A stretch of DNA of 64,000 bases from Alphaproteobacteria bacterium (GCA_019245415.1 JAFARO010000004.1:1116001-1180000); one strand, 5' to 3'. Counted from the first letter of the stretch, positions 27,351 to 37,456 are shown. Notes: generated by a model from the letters alone, not told the origin. Made by a program: numbers and translations.

Positions 27351-27814
27351 TCGCCCCTCATCGCCCGCAGCCGTTCGAGCGCGCCCTGGAGAATGTAGGC
27401 CGCCGCGACCTTGTCCACCACCTGGCTGCGTTTCCTGCGCGAGGCGTCGGCTTCGATGAGCGCGCGCGTGACGGCAACCGTCGACAACCGCTCGTCCCAG
27501 AAAACGATGGGGAGCGCAAGCCTGGAGGCGAGATTGCGCCCGAAGGCGCGCGCCGACTGCGCGGCTGCGCTGTCGCTGCCGTCCATGTTCACCGGCAGGC
27601 CGATGACGATGCCGCCGACGGCCTGCTCTGTGACGATGGTTGCGAGCTTGTCCGCGTCGGCGGAGAACTTGCCGCGCCTCAGCGTCTGCATCGGCGTCGC
27701 CACCGTCAGGCGCGTGTCGGAAAGCGCGATGCCGATGGTCTTCTCCCCCAGATCGAGCCCGAGCAGGCGCGCGCCGGGGGCCAGTGTCAGCTCGTCGATG
27801 CGGACGATGGTCAA
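27347..27814 (-). CDS. ruvX: RuvX/YqgF-family RNase H-fold nuclease
   Basis: A 155-residue RNase H-fold protein (YqgF/RuvX), implicated in 16S rRNA processing and as a putative Holliday-junction resolvase. Motifs: GLDLGEKTIGIALSD with the first catalytic Asp, IGLPVNMDGS, and FWDERLST. No ATG is available at the right place; the TTG at 27814 forms a TTGA overlap with the stop of the VOC gene and gives a short conventional N-terminus (TIVRIDEL). Coupled at both ends (MFS downstream by ATGA). Confidence 0.93.
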   Translation of the reverse strand: MTIVRIDELTLAPGARLLGLDLGEKTIGIALSDTRLTVATPMQTLRRGKFSADADKLATIVTEQAVGGIVIGLPVNMDGSDSAAAQSARAFGRNLASRLALPIVFWDERLSTVAVTRALIEADASRRKRSQVVDKVAAAYILQGALERLRAMRGE

Positions 27815-28179
27815 ACCCGCTGCCCGATCTCGATGCGGTTGCCGGCGGGATCGCGGACGAAGAAGCGGATCAGGCCTTCGGCGCGGCCTTCGTCTTCGAT
27901 CGCGATGCCGCGCGCCAGCACCTGCATGCGGGCGCGGGCAAGGTCGCCGACCAGGAAACAGACATGGCGCTTGCTTTTCGGGCTGGGCTCGGGATCGACG
28001 CCCACATGCATCTGGAGCGTGCCGACCTGGAACCAGGCACCGCCGCGGGCCTTCAGCGCCTCGGGCTTCTCGATCTCGCTGAGCGCCAGATCCTCGCGAT
28101 AGAAGCGCAGACAGGCCGCCTCCAGCGCCTTGGGCACCGCGATCTGAACGTGGTCGATGGCGACGATTCCGAGCGACAC
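27811..28179 (-). CDS. VOC-family (glyoxalase-fold) protein
   Basis: A 122-residue single-domain vicinal-oxygen-chelate protein. Characteristic pieces are AIDHVQIAVP at the N-terminus (potential metal His), FRVG-like WFQVGTLQMHVGV, KSKRHVCFLVGDL and the closing RDPAGNRIEIGQR with a metal Glu. I chose GTG at 28179 because AGGAGG lies five bases upstream and the family normally starts close to IDHVQ; ATGs at 28203, 28227 and 28239 are alternatives. Divergent from gatC. Function not predictable. Confidence 0.85.
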   Translation of the reverse strand: MSLGIVAIDHVQIAVPKALEAACLRFYREDLALSEIEKPEALKARGGAWFQVGTLQMHVGVDPEPSPKSKRHVCFLVGDLARARMQVLARGIAIEDEGRAEGLIRFFVRDPAGNRIEIGQRV

Positions 28180-28269
28180 CAAGCCCTCCTGCCCCGGCGA
28201 CATTGGCTGCTTGCCAGCGTGGCACATGGTTGCTAGCAAGACGGCGCTTTTCGCGCAATGAGACCGCCC

Positions 28270-28557
28270 ATGTCCGTCGACAAGGACACCGTCAGACGCA
28301 TCGCCAGGCTGGCGCGCATCGCGCTCGACGAGGCGCGCGTCGAGCCGATGGCGGCGGAGCTTTCAGGGATCATGGGCTGGGTCGAGCAGCTCAACGAGGT
28401 CGACGTCACGAACGTCGCGCCGATGACGAGCGTGGTGGCGCAGAGCCTCAAGATGCGCGACGACGTCGTCAGCGAAGGCGGCAACGCCGAAGCCCTGATG
28501 GCGAACGCGCCGGAGGGCGAAGATCGCTTTTTCGTGGTGCCGAAGGTGGTGGAATAG
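28270..28557 (+). CDS. gatC: Glutamyl-tRNA(Gln)/aspartyl-tRNA(Asn) amidotransferase subunit C
   Basis: A 95-residue GatC, the small stabilising subunit of the GatCAB amidotransferase. It shows the family pattern [17 protein letters not shown], a central [10 protein letters not shown] helix and the C-terminal FFVVPKVVE tail that packs on GatA. The ATG at 28270 is preferred to one at 28258 by family length. It is followed after one base by gatA, forming a gatCAB operon. Confidence 0.96.
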   Translation: MSVDKDTVRRIARLARIALDEARVEPMAAELSGIMGWVEQLNEVDVTNVAPMTSVVAQSLKMRDDVVSEGGNAEALMANAPEGEDRFFVVPKVVE

Positions 28558-28558
28558 G

Positions 28559-30043
28559 ATGTCGTCTCCCACCGACTTCACCCTGGCCGGCGCGCGCGAT
28601 GCCTTGCGCGCGAAGGAGGTCTCCGCCGTCGAGCTGACGGAAGCCTTCATCGGCGCGGTCGAGGCCGCGCGTCCGCTCAATGCCTTCGTCACCGAGACGC
28701 CCGACCGCGCCCGCGCCATGGCGAAGGAGAGCGACGCGCGGATCGCCAAGGGCGAAGCGCGGCCGCTCGAAGGATTGCCGCTGGCGATCAAGGACCTGTT
28801 CTGCACCAAGGGCGTGCGCACTACGGCGGGCAGCAACATCCTCTCGAACTTCGTGCCGCCTTACGAATCCACGGTCTCGCAGAATTTGTGGGACGCCGGC
28901 GCGGTCATGCTGGGCAAGACCAACATGGACGAGTTCGCGATGGGCTCGTCCAACGAGACCAGCGCTTTCGGCCCAGTGTTCAATCCCTGGCGCTCGCGCA
29001 CCTCGAACGCAAAGCTTGTCCCGGGCGGTTCCTCCGGCGGATCGGCGGCGGCGGTGGCGGCGCAGGCCTGTCTGGCCGCGACCGGCACCGACACCGGCGG
29101 CTCGATCCGCCAGCCGGCCGCGGTCGCGGGCATCGTGGGCCTCAAGCCGACCTATGGCCGCTGCTCGCGCTACGGCATCGTGGCGTTCGCTTCGTCGCTG
29201 GATCAGGCCGGCCCGATGACGCGCAATGTGCGCGATGCGGCGCTGCTGCTGCGTGCCATGGCGAGCGTCGATCCCAAGGATTCGACCAGCGTCGATGTGC
29301 CGGTGCCGGATTACGAAGCGGATCTGGAGCGCGGCGTGAAAGGCCTGCGCATCGGCATCCCCAAGGAATACCGCATCGACGGAGCGCCGCCGGAGATCGA
29401 TGCGCTGTGGGCCGAGGGTGTCGCCTGGATGAAGGCGCAGGGTGCCGAGATCATCGACGTCTCGCTGCCGCACACCAAATACGCGCTGCCCACTTATTAC
29501 ATCGTCGCGCCGGCGGAGGCCTCGTCCAACCTGGCGCGCTATGACGGCGTGCGTTTCGGCCACCGCGCCAAGGGTGCCCACGACATCGCGGACCTCTACG
29601 AGAAGAGCCGCGCCGAGGGCTTCGGCCGCGAGGTGCAGCGGCGCATCCTGATCGGCACCTATGTGCTGTCGTCGGGCTATTACGACGCCTATTACATCCG
29701 CGCCCAGAAGCTGCGCAGCCTGATCGCCGACGACTTCACGCAAGCCTACAAGAAGTGCGACGTGCTGTTGACGCCCGCGACTCCGGGACCCGCCTTCGCC
29801 GTGGGGGCCAAGACCGCCGATCCGGTTTCGATGTACCTGAACGACGTCTTCACCGTGACCGTGAACCTCGCGGGCTTGCCCGCCATCTCCGTGCCCGCGG
29901 GCGCGACCGCGGACGGCTTGCCGCTCGGGCTGCAGGTGATCGGCAAGGCGTTCGACGAGGCGACCGTGTTGCGCGCGGCCCGCGCCATCGAGGTGGCGGC
30001 GAACTTCACCGCGCGGCCTCAGCCCTGGTGGAGGGCGGCATGA
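28559..30043 (+). CDS. gatA: Glutamyl-tRNA(Gln)/aspartyl-tRNA(Asn) amidotransferase subunit A
   Basis: A 494-residue amidase-signature enzyme that releases ammonia from glutamine for tRNA-bound transamidation. The Ser-cisSer-Lys triad is visible: Lys78 in AIKDLF, Ser158 in [11 protein letters not shown] and Ser182 in [12 protein letters not shown]. Length is typical. Its stop overlaps the gatB start (ATGA). The presence of the full gatCAB operon implies indirect Gln-tRNA and/or Asn-tRNA charging. Confidence 0.97.
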   Translation: MSSPTDFTLAGARDALRAKEVSAVELTEAFIGAVEAARPLNAFVTETPDRARAMAKESDARIAKGEARPLEGLPLAIKDLFCTKGVRTTAGSNILSNFVPPYESTVSQNLWDAGAVMLGKTNMDEFAMGSSNETSAFGPVFNPWRSRTSNAKLVPGGSSGGSAAAVAAQACLAATGTDTGGSIRQPAAVAGIVGLKPTYGRCSRYGIVAFASSLDQAGPMTRNVRDAALLLRAMASVDPKDSTSVDVPVPDYEADLERGVKGLRIGIPKEYRIDGAPPEIDALWAEGVAWMKAQGAEIIDVSLPHTKYALPTYYIVAPAEASSNLARYDGVRFGHRAKGAHDIADLYEKSRAEGFGREVQRRILIGTYVLSSGYYDAYYIRAQKLRSLIADDFTQAYKKCDVLLTPATPGPAFAVGAKTADPVSMYLNDVFTVTVNLAGLPAISVPAGATADGLPLGLQVIGKAFDEATVLRAARAIEVAANFTARPQPWWRAA

Positions 30044-31548
30044 GCGCGGGTGCCCCCAAGCTCCTGAAGGGCGACACCGGCGAGTGGGAGATCGTCATCG
30101 GCATGGAGGTTCATGCCCAGGTGCTCTCCAATGCCAAGCTGTTCTCCGGCGCCTCCACCGCTTTCGGCGCCGAGCCCAACAGCCAGGTCAGTTTCGTCGA
30201 CGCCGCGATGCCCGGCATGCTGCCGGTCATCAACCGCAAATGCGTCGAGCAGGCGGTGCGCACCGGGCTCGGCCTGAAGGCGAAGATCAATCTCACCTCG
30301 ATCTTCGACCGCAAGAACTATTTCTATCCCGATCTTCCGGCCGGCTATCAGATCTCCCAGTACAAGAACCCGATCGTCGGCGAGGGCGAGGTGACCATCG
30401 ATCTGGCCGACGGCGAAAGCGTCCGGGTCGGCATCGAGCGGCTGCATCTGGAGCAGGACGCGGGCAAGAGCCTGCACGACCAGCATCCGGACCATTCCTA
30501 TGTCGATCTCAACCGCGCCGGCGTGGCGCTGATGGAGATCGTGACCAAGCCTCACATGCGTTCGAGCGAGGAAGCGGCGGCGTTCCTGAAGAAGCTGCGC
30601 GCCATCGTGCGCTATCTGGGCACCTGCGACGGCAACATGGACGAAGGCTCGATGCGCGCCGACGTCAACGTCTCGGTCTGCAGGCCGGGCGGCTATCAGC
30701 GCTTCCGCGAGAGCGGCGATTTCAAGCATCTGGGCACGCGCTGCGAGATCAAGAACGTCAACTCCGTGCGCTTCATCGCCCAGGCGGTGGAATACGAGGC
30801 GCGCCGCCAGATCGAGATCGTCGAGGCCGGCGGCACCATCCGCCAGGAGACGCGCCTGTTCGACGCCCGCGCGGGCGAGACGCGGTCGATGCGCTCCAAG
30901 GAAGAAGCCCACGACTACCGCTATTTCCCCGATCCCGATTTGCTGCCGCTGGTGCTCGAGCGTGCGTGGGTCGACGAGATCGCGGCCACGCTGCCTGAAC
31001 TGCCGGACGAAAAGAAGGCGCGATTCATGGCGCTGGGGCTGTCGGCTTACGACGCCGCGGTGCTGGTCGCCGAGCGCGAGACCGCCGACTATTTCGAAGA
31101 GATGCTGAAGGACGGCGCGGAGGCGAAAGCTGCCGCCAACTGGCTGAACAACGAGTATTTCGGCCGCCTCAACAAGGCGGGCCTGAGCCTCGCCGAAGGT
31201 CCGATCTCGCCCAAGGCCAACAGCGCCATCGTGCAGATGATCGCCGCCGACGTGATCAGCGGCAAGATCGCCAAGGATCTCTGCGATATCGTCTGGAACG
31301 AAGGCGGCGATCCGCGCGCCATCGTCGAGAGCCGCGGATTGAAGCAGGTGACCGACACATCCGCGATCGAGAAGGCGGTCGACGCGGTGATCGCGGCCCA
31401 TCCCGAGAAGGTCGAAGAGGTCAAAGCGAAACCGAAACTCGCAGGATGGTTCGTCGGTCAGGTGATGAAACAGACCGGCGGAAAGGCGAATCCGCAGGCG
31501 GTGAATGCCATCCTCAAGACGCGACTCGGATTGCCCGACGAGGGGTGA
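30040..31548 (+). CDS. gatB: Glutamyl-tRNA(Gln)/aspartyl-tRNA(Asn) amidotransferase subunit B
   Basis: A 502-residue GatB, the tRNA-binding and kinase subunit. It starts near the [15 protein letters not shown] signature; other signatures are [20 protein letters not shown] and DVNVSVC. The C-terminal YqeY-like tail domain closes with [19 protein letters not shown]. The ATG at 30040 is preceded by GGAGGG and overlaps the gatA stop. Length and domain order are normal. Confidence 0.97.
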   Translation: MSAGAPKLLKGDTGEWEIVIGMEVHAQVLSNAKLFSGASTAFGAEPNSQVSFVDAAMPGMLPVINRKCVEQAVRTGLGLKAKINLTSIFDRKNYFYPDLPAGYQISQYKNPIVGEGEVTIDLADGESVRVGIERLHLEQDAGKSLHDQHPDHSYVDLNRAGVALMEIVTKPHMRSSEEAAAFLKKLRAIVRYLGTCDGNMDEGSMRADVNVSVCRPGGYQRFRESGDFKHLGTRCEIKNVNSVRFIAQAVEYEARRQIEIVEAGGTIRQETRLFDARAGETRSMRSKEEAHDYRYFPDPDLLPLVLERAWVDEIAATLPELPDEKKARFMALGLSAYDAAVLVAERETADYFEEMLKDGAEAKAAANWLNNEYFGRLNKAGLSLAEGPISPKANSAIVQMIAADVISGKIAKDLCDIVWNEGGDPRAIVESRGLKQVTDTSAIEKAVDAVIAAHPEKVEEVKAKPKLAGWFVGQVMKQTGGKANPQAVNAILKTRLGLPDEG

Positions 31549-31666
31549 TTCGCGCATTTGCAGGAAATTCGCGGCCGCGCAAGCGGAATCGGCCGAATTC
31601 CATCCGTTTACGGACGATAGAGAATAACATCGATTTCATAAGGACTATTTGACGTCCTTTAAAAAG

Positions 31667-31685
31667 GGGGTTTGCGGCAAACCCC
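31667..31685 (-). terminator. Perfect hairpin resembling a minus-strand intrinsic terminator
   Basis: An 8-base-pair perfect stem (GGGGTTTG with CAAACCCC) with a 3-base loop, in the gap between gatB and the lysine-rich peptide gene. Read on the minus strand the stem is followed by CTTTTTAAAGG, the shape of a rho-independent terminator, yet no minus-strand gene feeds into it. On the plus strand it is preceded, not followed, by A/T. It may block antisense transcription or be a leader structure of the downstream genes. Confidence 0.5.
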
Positions 31686-31784
31686 GCCCTGTATTGCCAA
31701 ATTGCTTGCAACCCACTCATATTGTTCGCGTTTTGGGGGGCGCGATTCGCGACACCCGAACGAGCGATAAAGGAGTCGTTTCAC

Positions 31785-31868
31785 ATGCCAATGACAGCGA
31801 AAAGAAAGAAAGCCAAGAAAGCCCCCGCGAAGCGGAAGGCCAAGAAGGCGAAGAAGAAGAGGAAGTAG
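31785..31868 (+). CDS. 27-residue lysine-rich (histone-like) peptide
   Basis: A very short gene: ATG at 31785, TAG at 31866, preceded by a clear AAAGGAG at 31770. The product starts MPMTAKRKKAKKAPAKRKAK; more than half of all residues are Lys or Arg and most of the others Ala. It would bind nucleic acid non-specifically, like the tail of a histone H1-like protein or a basic ribosome-associated peptide. The following gene starts 67 bases on with its own ribosome site and has a similar lysine/alanine-rich N-terminal tail. Too short for automatic callers; the strong ribosome site and clean stop argue it is real. Confidence 0.65.
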   Translation: MPMTAKRKKAKKAPAKRKAKKAKKKRK

Positions 31869-31935
31869 CCTCTGCGTTGACTCGTTCAACGCACACGTTC
31901 ACGGTTGCTCCGGTTCGCTGAATTAGGAGTACCCG

Positions 31936-32784
31936 ATGGCGAAGGCAAAGGCCGCGGCATCCCGACGCCTGAAAACGGTTCGGAAGGCCGCGGCCAAGCC
32001 CGCCCCCAAAAGCAAGCAGGCTTCCAAGCCCAAGACCGCCGTGAAGGCCAAGCCTCCGGCACCCCCGAAATCCAGAACCGACCGCCCGATCCAGCTCTAT
32101 TACTGGCCGACGCCGAACGGCTGGAAGATCAGCATCATGCTGGAGGAGTGCGCGCTCCCCTACGTCATGGTGCCTGTCAATATCGGCAAGGGCGAGCAGT
32201 TCGAGCCTGAGTTTCTGGCGATCTCGCCCAACAACCGGATGCCGGCCATCGTCGATCCCGCCGGCCCGGGCGGAAAGCCGATCTCCGTTTTTGAGTCGGG
32301 CGCCATCCTTCAATATCTGGGCCGCAAGACCGGCAAGTTCTATCCGCGCGACGAGCGCGCCCGCGTCGCGGTGGAGGAGTGGCTGTTCTGGCAGATGGCG
32401 GGGCTCGGTCCCATGACCGGCCAGGCCAACCATTTCCTCAACTACGCGCGCGAGGGCAACGACTATGCCCGCAAGCGCTATGTCGACGAGGTCCACCGTC
32501 TGCTCGGGGTGATGAACAAGCGGCTGGCGTCGTACGACTACCTCGCCGGCGATTATTCGATCGCAGACATGGCGTGCTGGGGCTGGGTGATCGGCGCCTC
32601 GCGCATGCACGACATCGGGGCCGAATTCCCGCATGTGAAGGCATGGCGCGACGAGATCGGCAAACGGCCCGCGGTCGAGCGCGGCTTCGCGCTGGGACGC
32701 GCGTTGCGCGAGCAGCAGAACGCCGACCCCAAGGCACAGGAAGAAGCCCGCCGCGTCCTGTTCGGACAGCGCGCCAGAACTTAA
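31936..32784 (+). CDS. YfcG-like glutathione S-transferase with basic N-terminal tail
   Basis: A 282-residue protein. Residues 1-48 are a Lys/Ala/Pro tail like a histone H1 C-terminal domain (MAKAKAAASRR...KAKPPAPPKS). Residues 50-282 are a Nu-class (YfcG/Ure2p-like) transferase: LYYWPTPNGWKISIMLEE, ISPNNRMPAIVD and FESGAILQYL match the disulfide-bond oxidoreductase YfcG closely. The tail is not part of the usual fold and could hold the enzyme at DNA, RNA or the membrane. The start follows a TAGGAG at 31924. Co-expressed perhaps with the 27-residue basic peptide just upstream. Confidence 0.9.
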   Translation: MAKAKAAASRRLKTVRKAAAKPAPKSKQASKPKTAVKAKPPAPPKSRTDRPIQLYYWPTPNGWKISIMLEECALPYVMVPVNIGKGEQFEPEFLAISPNNRMPAIVDPAGPGGKPISVFESGAILQYLGRKTGKFYPRDERARVAVEEWLFWQMAGLGPMTGQANHFLNYAREGNDYARKRYVDEVHRLLGVMNKRLASYDYLAGDYSIADMACWGWVIGASRMHDIGAEFPHVKAWRDEIGKRPAVERGFALGRALREQQNADPKAQEEARRVLFGQRART

Positions 32785-32886
32785 GCTTTTGCTAAGGCTA
32801 CCGCCGCATCAGCCTTTCGTGCCGTTAACCGCGCTTTAGGTTCTTGCGCCTCACGATCCACGCGCCTGAGTGGGGAGATCATCGCG

Positions 32887-33159
32887 ATGGCGTGCATAGA
32901 TGTGGATGCGCTGACGCAATTCGAAAGCGATGCCAAGAGCGGACGCGCCGATGCGCTTTACAATCTTGGTCTGGCCTATTCGACGGGTCAGGGCGTGGGC
33001 GTGGATTTCGTGGCGGCGCACAAATGGTTCAATCTCGCGGCGTTGCGCGGGGTGGAAGAGGCCAAGCGCTGGCGGGCGCAGATTTCGGGCGAGATGAACG
33101 TCGCCCAGATCGCCGAGGCCCAGCGCCTGGCGCGTGAATGGCTCAGGGTGTTTCACTGA
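32887..33159 (+). CDS. Sel1-repeat protein (90 aa)
   Basis: A 90-residue protein with two Sel1-type alpha/alpha repeats: ADALYNLGLAYSTGQGVGVD (about 21-40) followed by FVAAHKWFNLAALRGVEEAK. Sel1 repeats are TPR-like scaffolds for protein interaction. There is no signal peptide. GGGGAG nine bases upstream of the ATG is a good ribosome site. The C-terminal REWLRVF helix caps the solenoid. It stands as a single gene with a palindromic repeat cluster after it. Confidence 0.85.
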   Translation: MACIDVDALTQFESDAKSGRADALYNLGLAYSTGQGVGVDFVAAHKWFNLAALRGVEEAKRWRAQISGEMNVAQIAEAQRLAREWLRVFH

Positions 33160-33175
33160 TCTCTGAATGCGCGCC

Positions 33176-33329
33176 GTCACCCTGAGGTGCTTCGCGCGCG
33201 TGCTTGGAGGCTCGCCGCCGCCCTGAGCGAGCGTCATCCTTCGAGGCTCGCTACGCTCGCACCTCAGGATGACGCGAGACGAAGGGCGCTCGCACCTCAG
33301 CATGACGCGCGCGAAGCCTCGAAGGGCGG
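33176..33329. repeat. Family A palindromic repeats (cluster)
   Basis: Several partial and complete family A units between convergent genes. GTCACCCTGAGGTGCTTCGC is followed by GTCATCCTTCGAGGCTCGC with its partner CACCTCAGGATGACGC, and then a further CACCTCAGCATGACGCGCGC/GAAGCCTCGAAGGGCGGC arm. The units interrupt one another, as if one had inserted next to or into another. They probably form the shared 3' ends of the Sel1 gene and the lytic transglycosylase gene. Confidence 0.85.
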
Positions 33330-33336
33330 CGCACGA

Positions 33337-35502
33337 CTACGACGACGTCTTCGGCTTGGGCTGCGGCAGCGGCACGGACGCCGGCGGGGCGGGCGGCGGC
33401 GTATAGTTCAGCACCTTGTTGGGCGGCGGATTGGGCGCGTAGAGATCGGCCATGATCTTGAGCGGCAGGTCGCGGCCGGCGAGGCGGTTCCTGTAGATCT
33501 GCGTATTCTCGATGATCCGCTGCACGTAGTTGCGCGTCTCGTTGAACGGGATCTGCTCGATCCAGTCGATCGGATCGCAGGCCGGACTGCGCGGATCGCC
33601 GTTCGAGTTCAGCCATTTCTTCACATTGTTGGGCCCGGCGTTGTAGGCCGCCGCCGCCAACACCAGCGAACCGTTCCAATCGCTCAGATCGCCGGCGAAT
33701 TCCGCCATGCCGAGCTGCATGTTGTAGGTCGGATCGCTGAGATCGTTGGGCCGGAAGGGGATTCCCGCGACGGCGGCGGTGTGGCGCGCCGTGGCCGGCA
33801 TGATCTGCATGATGCCGCGCGCGCCCGGGGCGCTGACCGCGGCGGGATCGAATTCGGTCTCCTGGCGGATCAGGCCCAGCACGACCGCGGTTTCCGGTCC
33901 GCTGCCGGGCCCTCTGTATGCGGGAACGTCGATCACGGGATGGGTGTAGGTGAGGAACAGCACGTTGGCATAGCTCGCCTGCTTGGCGACGCGCACGGCC
34001 ACTTCGCGGAAGCCACTCTCGACCAGCATCTGGCTGAGCGAAGCCATTTGCCTGGGCTCGGGATGGAGCTCGGCATAGCGCAGCGCGAAACTGCGAAGCA
34101 GACCGACCTGGCCGAGATCGGCCAGCACCCGCATGACATGGACGAGATCGTCCTGCTCGAATTCCGCCTTGTTCGCGCTCTCGGCCGGCTTGTCCTGGAT
34201 GTGCAGCACCGGCGTCGCGTCGATCCGCGCCAGCGCGATCTGGCCGTAATAGGTGGCCGGCGCCTTGGCCGCGAGATGGTATTGCTCCCAGGCATTTGCG
34301 AGATCGCCCAGGGCCTCGTAGCTGCGGCCTTCCCAGTAATGCGCGCGCGCCAGGCTGATGGGGCGCGACACCGCGGCCTCGAGTTTCTGGAAATGCGGCT
34401 GCGCCAGACGCGCCTCCTTCAGGAAGCGCAGCGCGATCCAGCCCGCCATGAACTCGCATTCCGACAGCGCGTCGCCCGAGGTCAAGTCGCAATGGTCGAC
34501 CAGCTGATAGGCGGTTCGGTAGTCGCCGTCCTTGAGCGCCTCGCGCGCGACGATGTTGGTCTCGGCCCAGAGCTTGGGCGAGTTGTCGTGCCTGGTCGCG
34601 GCCAGCGCACGCAGCATCAGCTGCTCTGCGCGCGGATTGTCGCCGGCGCGGCGCGCGGTGCGGGCGCGGTCGAAGAGCAAATCGGGGTCGGAGGCGAGAT
34701 CGGCGGAGAGGTCCTGCGCCTCGCGCTCGCCCGCAACCGGGTTGGTGCGCAGCAGCAGACGTGTCTGCGCCAGACGCTGTGCCTCGATGGTGGCGCGCGC
34801 GAGCTCGCGCTTGGCGCCTGAGACGTCGTCGTGCCAGAGCAGATTGTTCAGCCGCTGGCGATCGATGTCCGGCGTCAGCAGCGCGCCATCCTTCTGCACG
34901 ATGGCGAGTTCCTGCTCCGGCTCGAAACTGGATTTGATCCAGGCCTCGCGGATCATCTCGCGCCCCGCGCCGGCGCGCCCCGTGGCGATCAGCGCTTCGC
35001 CCAGCCGGATCTTGCCGATGCCGCTGGCCGGCTGGCGGTTGCCGAACCAGGCGACGATCTGCGCCGGCGTCATGTTCAGGTCGAGCACCGCCTCGGCGCG
35101 GGCGGCCAGCGTGTCGCGCATCGGCCAGTCGGGATTGGCGCGCAGGAAGGCGTCGATCTCGGAGAATGGGGCGCCGCTGTTCTTGTCGAGGCTGTAGCGC
35201 CATTCGACCAGCCGCTTCGCGGCGGAGTCGCGTCCCTGCGCCGCCAGCGCCCTGGCCGCGGTCCAATCGCCGTGATCGGCCGCCTCGAAGGCGCGGGTGA
35301 AGATGTCATGGTCGGGCTGGCTCAAAAAGGCGCGGCCGGCGTGGCGCTCGCCGCTCGATTCCGGCCCGCTCTCCGACCCGTCCTGGATCGGCTGCATCAT
35401 GATGACGGTGCCGTTCTGCGTCAGTCCGGGCGGCAGGCTCGGGGCCTGCGCACCGGCCAGGATCGCCGCCGCCGCAACCAGGATCGCCGTTCGCATCGCC
35501 AT
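33337..35502 (-). CDS. Soluble lytic murein transglycosylase (SLT family)
   Basis: A 721-residue periplasmic peptidoglycan-cleaving enzyme. It opens with an export signal ([20 protein letters not shown]). A long alpha-superhelical U-shaped region of about 480 residues follows, then the SLT catalytic domain with Glu548 in IRQETEFDP and the [13 protein letters not shown] motif, and a Pro/Gln-rich C-terminus. This layout is that of Slt70-type enzymes, which cut glycan strands to 1,6-anhydro-muropeptides. The next minus-strand gene upstream is a DUF1272 protein. Confidence 0.93.
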   Translation of the reverse strand: MAMRTAILVAAAAILAGAQAPSLPPGLTQNGTVIMMQPIQDGSESGPESSGERHAGRAFLSQPDHDIFTRAFEAADHGDWTAARALAAQGRDSAAKRLVEWRYSLDKNSGAPFSEIDAFLRANPDWPMRDTLAARAEAVLDLNMTPAQIVAWFGNRQPASGIGKIRLGEALIATGRAGAGREMIREAWIKSSFEPEQELAIVQKDGALLTPDIDRQRLNNLLWHDDVSGAKRELARATIEAQRLAQTRLLLRTNPVAGEREAQDLSADLASDPDLLFDRARTARRAGDNPRAEQLMLRALAATRHDNSPKLWAETNIVAREALKDGDYRTAYQLVDHCDLTSGDALSECEFMAGWIALRFLKEARLAQPHFQKLEAAVSRPISLARAHYWEGRSYEALGDLANAWEQYHLAAKAPATYYGQIALARIDATPVLHIQDKPAESANKAEFEQDDLVHVMRVLADLGQVGLLRSFALRYAELHPEPRQMASLSQMLVESGFREVAVRVAKQASYANVLFLTYTHPVIDVPAYRGPGSGPETAVVLGLIRQETEFDPAAVSAPGARGIMQIMPATARHTAAVAGIPFRPNDLSDPTYNMQLGMAEFAGDLSDWNGSLVLAAAAYNAGPNNVKKWLNSNGDPRSPACDPIDWIEQIPFNETRNYVQRIIENTQIYRNRLAGRDLPLKIMADLYAPNPPPNKVLNYTPPPAPPASVPLPQPKPKTSS

Positions 35503-35527
35503 GACTGCAAGCTTAGCGGCGTTGCGT

Positions 35528-35737
35528 TCAGCCTTCTACCGCCGTGCTTCGAGCGGCACGCGCAATTCGTCGCGGCCGTTGCACAAGCTCCCCACCGCAA
35601 TTGGGACAGACCCCCGCCATCGCGTCCGTGCAGGCGGCGCAGAAGGTGCACTCGAAACTGCAGATGCGGGCATCCGCGGCATCGGGGGCGAGCATTCCGC
35701 CACAGCGCTCGCATTTCGACCGCATTTCGAGCCCCAT
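35528..35737 (-). CDS. DUF1272-type zinc-ribbon protein
   Basis: A 69-residue protein with three cysteine pairs: [17 protein letters not shown] and CPNCGG, the pattern of the DUF1272 family of small zinc-binding proteins. The start could be ATG 35737 or ATG 35725 (MRSKCERC). The C-terminal tail is Arg-rich. It lies divergent to dapA and just upstream of the transglycosylase. Biochemical role unknown; zinc binding follows from the cysteines. Confidence 0.88.
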   Translation of the reverse strand: MGLEMRSKCERCGGMLAPDAADARICSFECTFCAACTDAMAGVCPNCGGELVQRPRRIARAARSTAVEG

Positions 35738-35797
35738 AGACTTGCTCCTTGCGCTGACCGGCCTGTACCTTCAGCCATCGTATTGGAAAGCTGGGTC

Positions 35798-36688
35798 ATG
35801 TCCGCCGTCCGCGAACGCATAAGGGGGTCGATCCCGGCGCTGATCACGCCCATGAAGGACGGCCGCGTCGACGAAGCCGCGTTCCGCCATCTCGTCGAGT
35901 GGCAGATCGCGCAGGGAAGCCAGGGGCTCGTGCCCTGCGGCACCACCGGCGAATCGCCCACCCTGAGCCACGAAGAGCACAGGCGCGTGGTGGCGATCTG
36001 CGTCGAGCAGGCCAAGGGGCGCGTTCCCGTCATCGCGGGCGCGGGCTCCAATTCGACCGCCGAGGCGATCTCGCTCACCCGCCATGCCAAGGAGGTCGGC
36101 GCCGACGCGGTGCTGTCGGTCACCGGCTACTACAACAAGCCGTCGCAGGAGGGACTCTACCGGCATTACGCGGCCATCGCCGACGCCGTCGACATCCCGA
36201 TCCTCGTCTACAACATTCCAGGGCGCGCCATCGTCGAGATCTCGGTCGAGACCATGGGCCGGCTTTCGAAGCTCCCCAACGTCATCGGCGTCAAGGACGC
36301 GACCGCGAACCTGGCGCGCCCGATCCGCGAGCGCATCGCCTGCGGGCACGACTGGCGCATGCTGTCGGGCGAGGACTCGACCACGCTCGGCTACATGGTG
36401 CAGGGCGGCCATGGATGCATCTCCGTTACCGCCAATGTCGCGCCCAAGCTCTGCGCCGATTTCCAGGACGCCTGCGCCCAGGGCGCCTATGACACCGCGC
36501 TCAAGCTGCAGGAGCGATTGATGCCCCTGCATGACGCGCTGTTCGTGGAGCCGAGCCCTGCGCCGGTGAAGTTCGCCGGTTCGCTGCTCGGCCTGTGCAC
36601 CGACGAGGTGCGCCTGCCGCTGGTACCGGCGTCCGATGCCGCGCGCGAGAAGGTCAAGGCCGCGATGGCGGGTGCGGGGTTGCTGTGA
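35798..36688 (+). CDS. dapA: 4-hydroxy-tetrahydrodipicolinate synthase
   Basis: A 296-residue TIM-barrel enzyme condensing pyruvate with aspartate semialdehyde in lysine and diaminopimelate synthesis. Schiff-base Lys166 in NVIGVKDAT, the Thr49-Thr50 pair in PCGTTGES, and Tyr138 in YNIPGR are in place. The frame is open for more than 160 codons upstream, but ATG 35798 gives the canonical [19 protein letters not shown] start. A dapA-smpB order is common in alphaproteobacteria. Confidence 0.96.
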   Translation: MSAVRERIRGSIPALITPMKDGRVDEAAFRHLVEWQIAQGSQGLVPCGTTGESPTLSHEEHRRVVAICVEQAKGRVPVIAGAGSNSTAEAISLTRHAKEVGADAVLSVTGYYNKPSQEGLYRHYAAIADAVDIPILVYNIPGRAIVEISVETMGRLSKLPNVIGVKDATANLARPIRERIACGHDWRMLSGEDSTTLGYMVQGGHGCISVTANVAPKLCADFQDACAQGAYDTALKLQERLMPLHDALFVEPSPAPVKFAGSLLGLCTDEVRLPLVPASDAAREKVKAAMAGAGLL

Positions 36689-36690
36689 CC

Positions 36691-36813
36691 TTATCCTCCC
36701 CCGCGTGCGGGGGAGATGGCGAGATGCGCCAGCATCGAGCCGGAGGGGGAGTCGTGACGCGCCCCCGCTGCCTCGCTACGCTCGGCACCTCCCCCGTAAA
36801 CGGGCGAGGATAA
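36691..36813. repeat. Family C palindromic repeat (CCTCCCCCG type)
   Basis: Paired arms TTATCCTCCCCCGCGTGCGG and CCTCCCCCGTAAACGGGCGA enclosing GAGCCGGAGGGGGAGT and GCTACGCTCGGC. The block could fold on itself and resembles the copies at 39101 and 56629. It separates dapA from smpB; smpB has no other upstream region, so its leader RNA likely includes this structure. Confidence 0.8.
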
Positions 36814-36839
36814 CCAGATTCAGTTTCGAAGCAGACACC

Positions 36840-37313
36840 ATGGCCAAGAAGAAAGACGACGAGCGCAAGGTCGTCGCGGACAATCGCAAGGCGCGCTATT
36901 CCTACGCCATCGAGGAGACGCTCGAGGCCGGGCTGATGCTCTATGGCTCGGAAGTGAAATCGCTGCGCACCGGCCGCGCCAACATCGCGGAATCCTACGC
37001 GCATGCGAAGGACGGCGAGATCGTGCTGGTGAACTCCTACATCCCCGAATACAACCAGGCCAGCCGCTTCAATCACGAGCCGCGCCGTCCGCGCAAGCTG
37101 CTGGTGCACAAGCGCGAGGCCCATAAGCTCGCCGCCGCGGTGCAGCGCGAAGGCATGACCCTGGTGCCGCTCAGGCTCTATTTCACGCCCAAGGGCATCG
37201 CCAAGATCGAACTCGGCATCGCGAAGGGCAAGAAGCTCCACGACAAGCGCGAGACCGAGAAGAACCGCGACTGGCAGCGCGACAAGGCGCGCCTGATGCG
37301 GGCGAAGGGGTAG
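36840..37313 (+). CDS. smpB: SsrA-binding protein
   Basis: A 157-residue SmpB, which delivers tmRNA to stalled ribosomes. Signature segments are [32 protein letters not shown] and the C-terminal [18 protein letters not shown] helix that enters the mRNA channel. The long open frame upstream is noncoding (it crosses the repeat); ATG 36840 is the family start. The tmRNA gene itself is not in the window. Confidence 0.97.
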   Translation: MAKKKDDERKVVADNRKARYSYAIEETLEAGLMLYGSEVKSLRTGRANIAESYAHAKDGEIVLVNSYIPEYNQASRFNHEPRRPRKLLVHKREAHKLAAAVQREGMTLVPLRLYFTPKGIAKIELGIAKGKKLHDKRETEKNRDWQRDKARLMRAKG

Positions 37314-37332
37314 CATAAAGCAAATGGTCCTG

Positions 37333-37456
37333 GTCATCCTTCGAGGCCGTCCGTCACCCTGAGGTGCGAGCGTTAGCGAGCCTCGAAGCAGGCGCGTGGG
37401 CTCGCTCAGGATGACGGCGAGCCTCGAAGGGCGACGGACGGCACCTCAGGATGACG
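37333..37456. repeat. Family A palindromic repeats (two units)
   Basis: GTCATCCTTCGAGGCCGTCC, then GTCACCCTGAGGTGCGAGC with its complement, then a second set ending CACCTCAGGATGACGC. It lies between smpB and the convergent accessory pair at 37486-38285, so it probably marks both 3' ends. No gene is seen in 37314-37485. Confidence 0.85.

Noticed and set aside
35536..36123. A 195-codon minus-strand frame over dapA and the DUF1272 gene
   Set aside because: It covers the dapA start region antisense, and both real genes have clear motifs in other frames.
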